Shown here in pieces: positions 62,397 to 62,571 of a DNA stretch of 62,571 bases. The first letter of the stretch is position 1. Every line of letters starts with the position of its first letter. The translations under genes and the position numbers were made by a program. This DNA comes from Candidatus Poribacteria bacterium (lineage in GTDB: Bacteria > Poribacteria > WGA-4E > WGA-3G): positions 1-62,571 of the forward strand of contig JAJEIP010000054.1 in NCBI GenBank assembly GCA_022827885.1, in the 5' to 3' direction. The notes below the pieces were generated by a model. That model searched no databases and was not told where the DNA came from. It saw only the letters and a program-made list of their open reading frames with translations.

Positions 62397-62571
62397 ATGT
62401 CAACAACTTCTACAAGTACACAACAACACCGAGAAATGGCAACCGAACAGGGACCCGTCGCTGTTGCGATCGTCACCGTGAGCGACACACGCACCCCTGA
62501 AACAGACAAAAACGCCGTATTCCTACGCGAACAACTCGCGGCAGAAGGAAACAGCGTCACCGCATACCAAA
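62397..62571 (+). CDS. moaB: Molybdenum cofactor biosynthesis protein MoaB/MogA, 5' part
   Basis: The first 58 codons of a gene cut by the window end. AIVTVSDTRTPETDKN is the diagnostic opening of the MoaB/MogA family, which adenylates molybdopterin in molybdenum cofactor synthesis. AAGGAG lies 10 bases before the ATG. Together with selB and tRNA-Sec this would suit a selenocysteine molybdoenzyme such as formate dehydrogenase, but none is in the window. Confidence 0.85.
   Translation, partial: MSTTSTSTQQHREMATEQGPVAVAIVTVSDTRTPETDKNAVFLREQLAAEGNSVTAYQ

Overview
The window looks like a chromosomal segment of an uncultured Gram-negative bacterium, most probably Candidatus Poribacteria or a close relative. 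This is an inference from gene content and style, with no database search. Pointers are secreted LRR/dockerin/FlgD-like proteins ending in an ATRKMLIRK-type C-terminus, PhyH-type dioxygenase, sulfatase, Gfo/Idh/MocA and sialidase-like genes, many beta-propeller proteins (PQQ-like, kelch, TolB/PD40, Ycf48-like, FG-GAP), and extended -10 sigma70-type promoters. There are no rRNA genes, CRISPR arrays, phage genes or intact insertion sequences; the only RNA gene is tRNA-Sec.

Layout. 1-6.5 kb: the tail of a gene, a palindrome-rich regulatory stretch with a sigma54-like promoter before a small ORF, then a leftward block (HEAT/TPR protein, membrane protein, phosphoglucosamine/phosphomannomutase, YvcK) divergent from a phosphonoacetate hydrolase-like gene. 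6.5-11.2 kb: a 1565-residue secreted LRR protein with an embedded zinc-metallopeptidase signature, dockerin-like repeats and a FlgD/T9SS-like C-terminus. 11.7-19.4 kb: a 3-keto-disaccharide hydrolase-domain protein, an Rpn-like nuclease, lepA, a lepB fragment, lepB, selB, tRNA-Sec and lipA. 19.4-23.2 kb: a PQQ alcohol dehydrogenase with the lanthanide-type Asp pair, an MxaJ/XoxJ-like binding protein and a di-haem cytochrome c. 23.2-37.5 kb: tandem dapB copies, a 14-blade Ycf48-like lipoprotein, PhyH, dapL, a Reg_prop/SpoIIE phosphatase, a fused GHMP kinase-nucleotidyltransferase and a membrane gluzincin; six of these genes share an unusual leader element. 37.6-40.5 kb: pspA followed by an AAA+ ATPase with no ordinary start codon. 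40.5-55.4 kb: accessory carbohydrate functions (Gfo/Idh/MocA pair, sulfatase, mannonate dehydratase-like, PQQ-like propeller, sialidase-like, SUMF1-domain) interleaved with PotD, rhodanese, kelch, TPR and FG-GAP/ASPIC proteins. 55.8-62.6 kb: four tandem TolB-like propellers, a double-VWA protein and the start of moaB.

How it fits together. The core genes serve lysine/DAP synthesis (dapB x2, dapL), amino-sugar and envelope metabolism (glmM-like, yvcK), translation (lepA, selB, tRNA-Sec), lipoylation and protein export (lepB). The accessory genes suggest periplasmic or surface alcohol oxidation and breakdown of sulfated or uronic-acid-rich polysaccharide. The most interesting unexplained signals are: (1) a short C-terminal tag, roughly L-x-T-x-W-[GA]-x-[LV]-K, on six secreted-type proteins plus one gene tail; (2) the pspA-AAA+ pair, an ESCRT-III/Vps4-like arrangement; (3) a repeated leader (TTTAACCGCAAGG then AAAATTAAAAA) directly before unrelated start codons; (4) a family of GTTATCAGT-like heptamer repeats placed exactly at stop codons.
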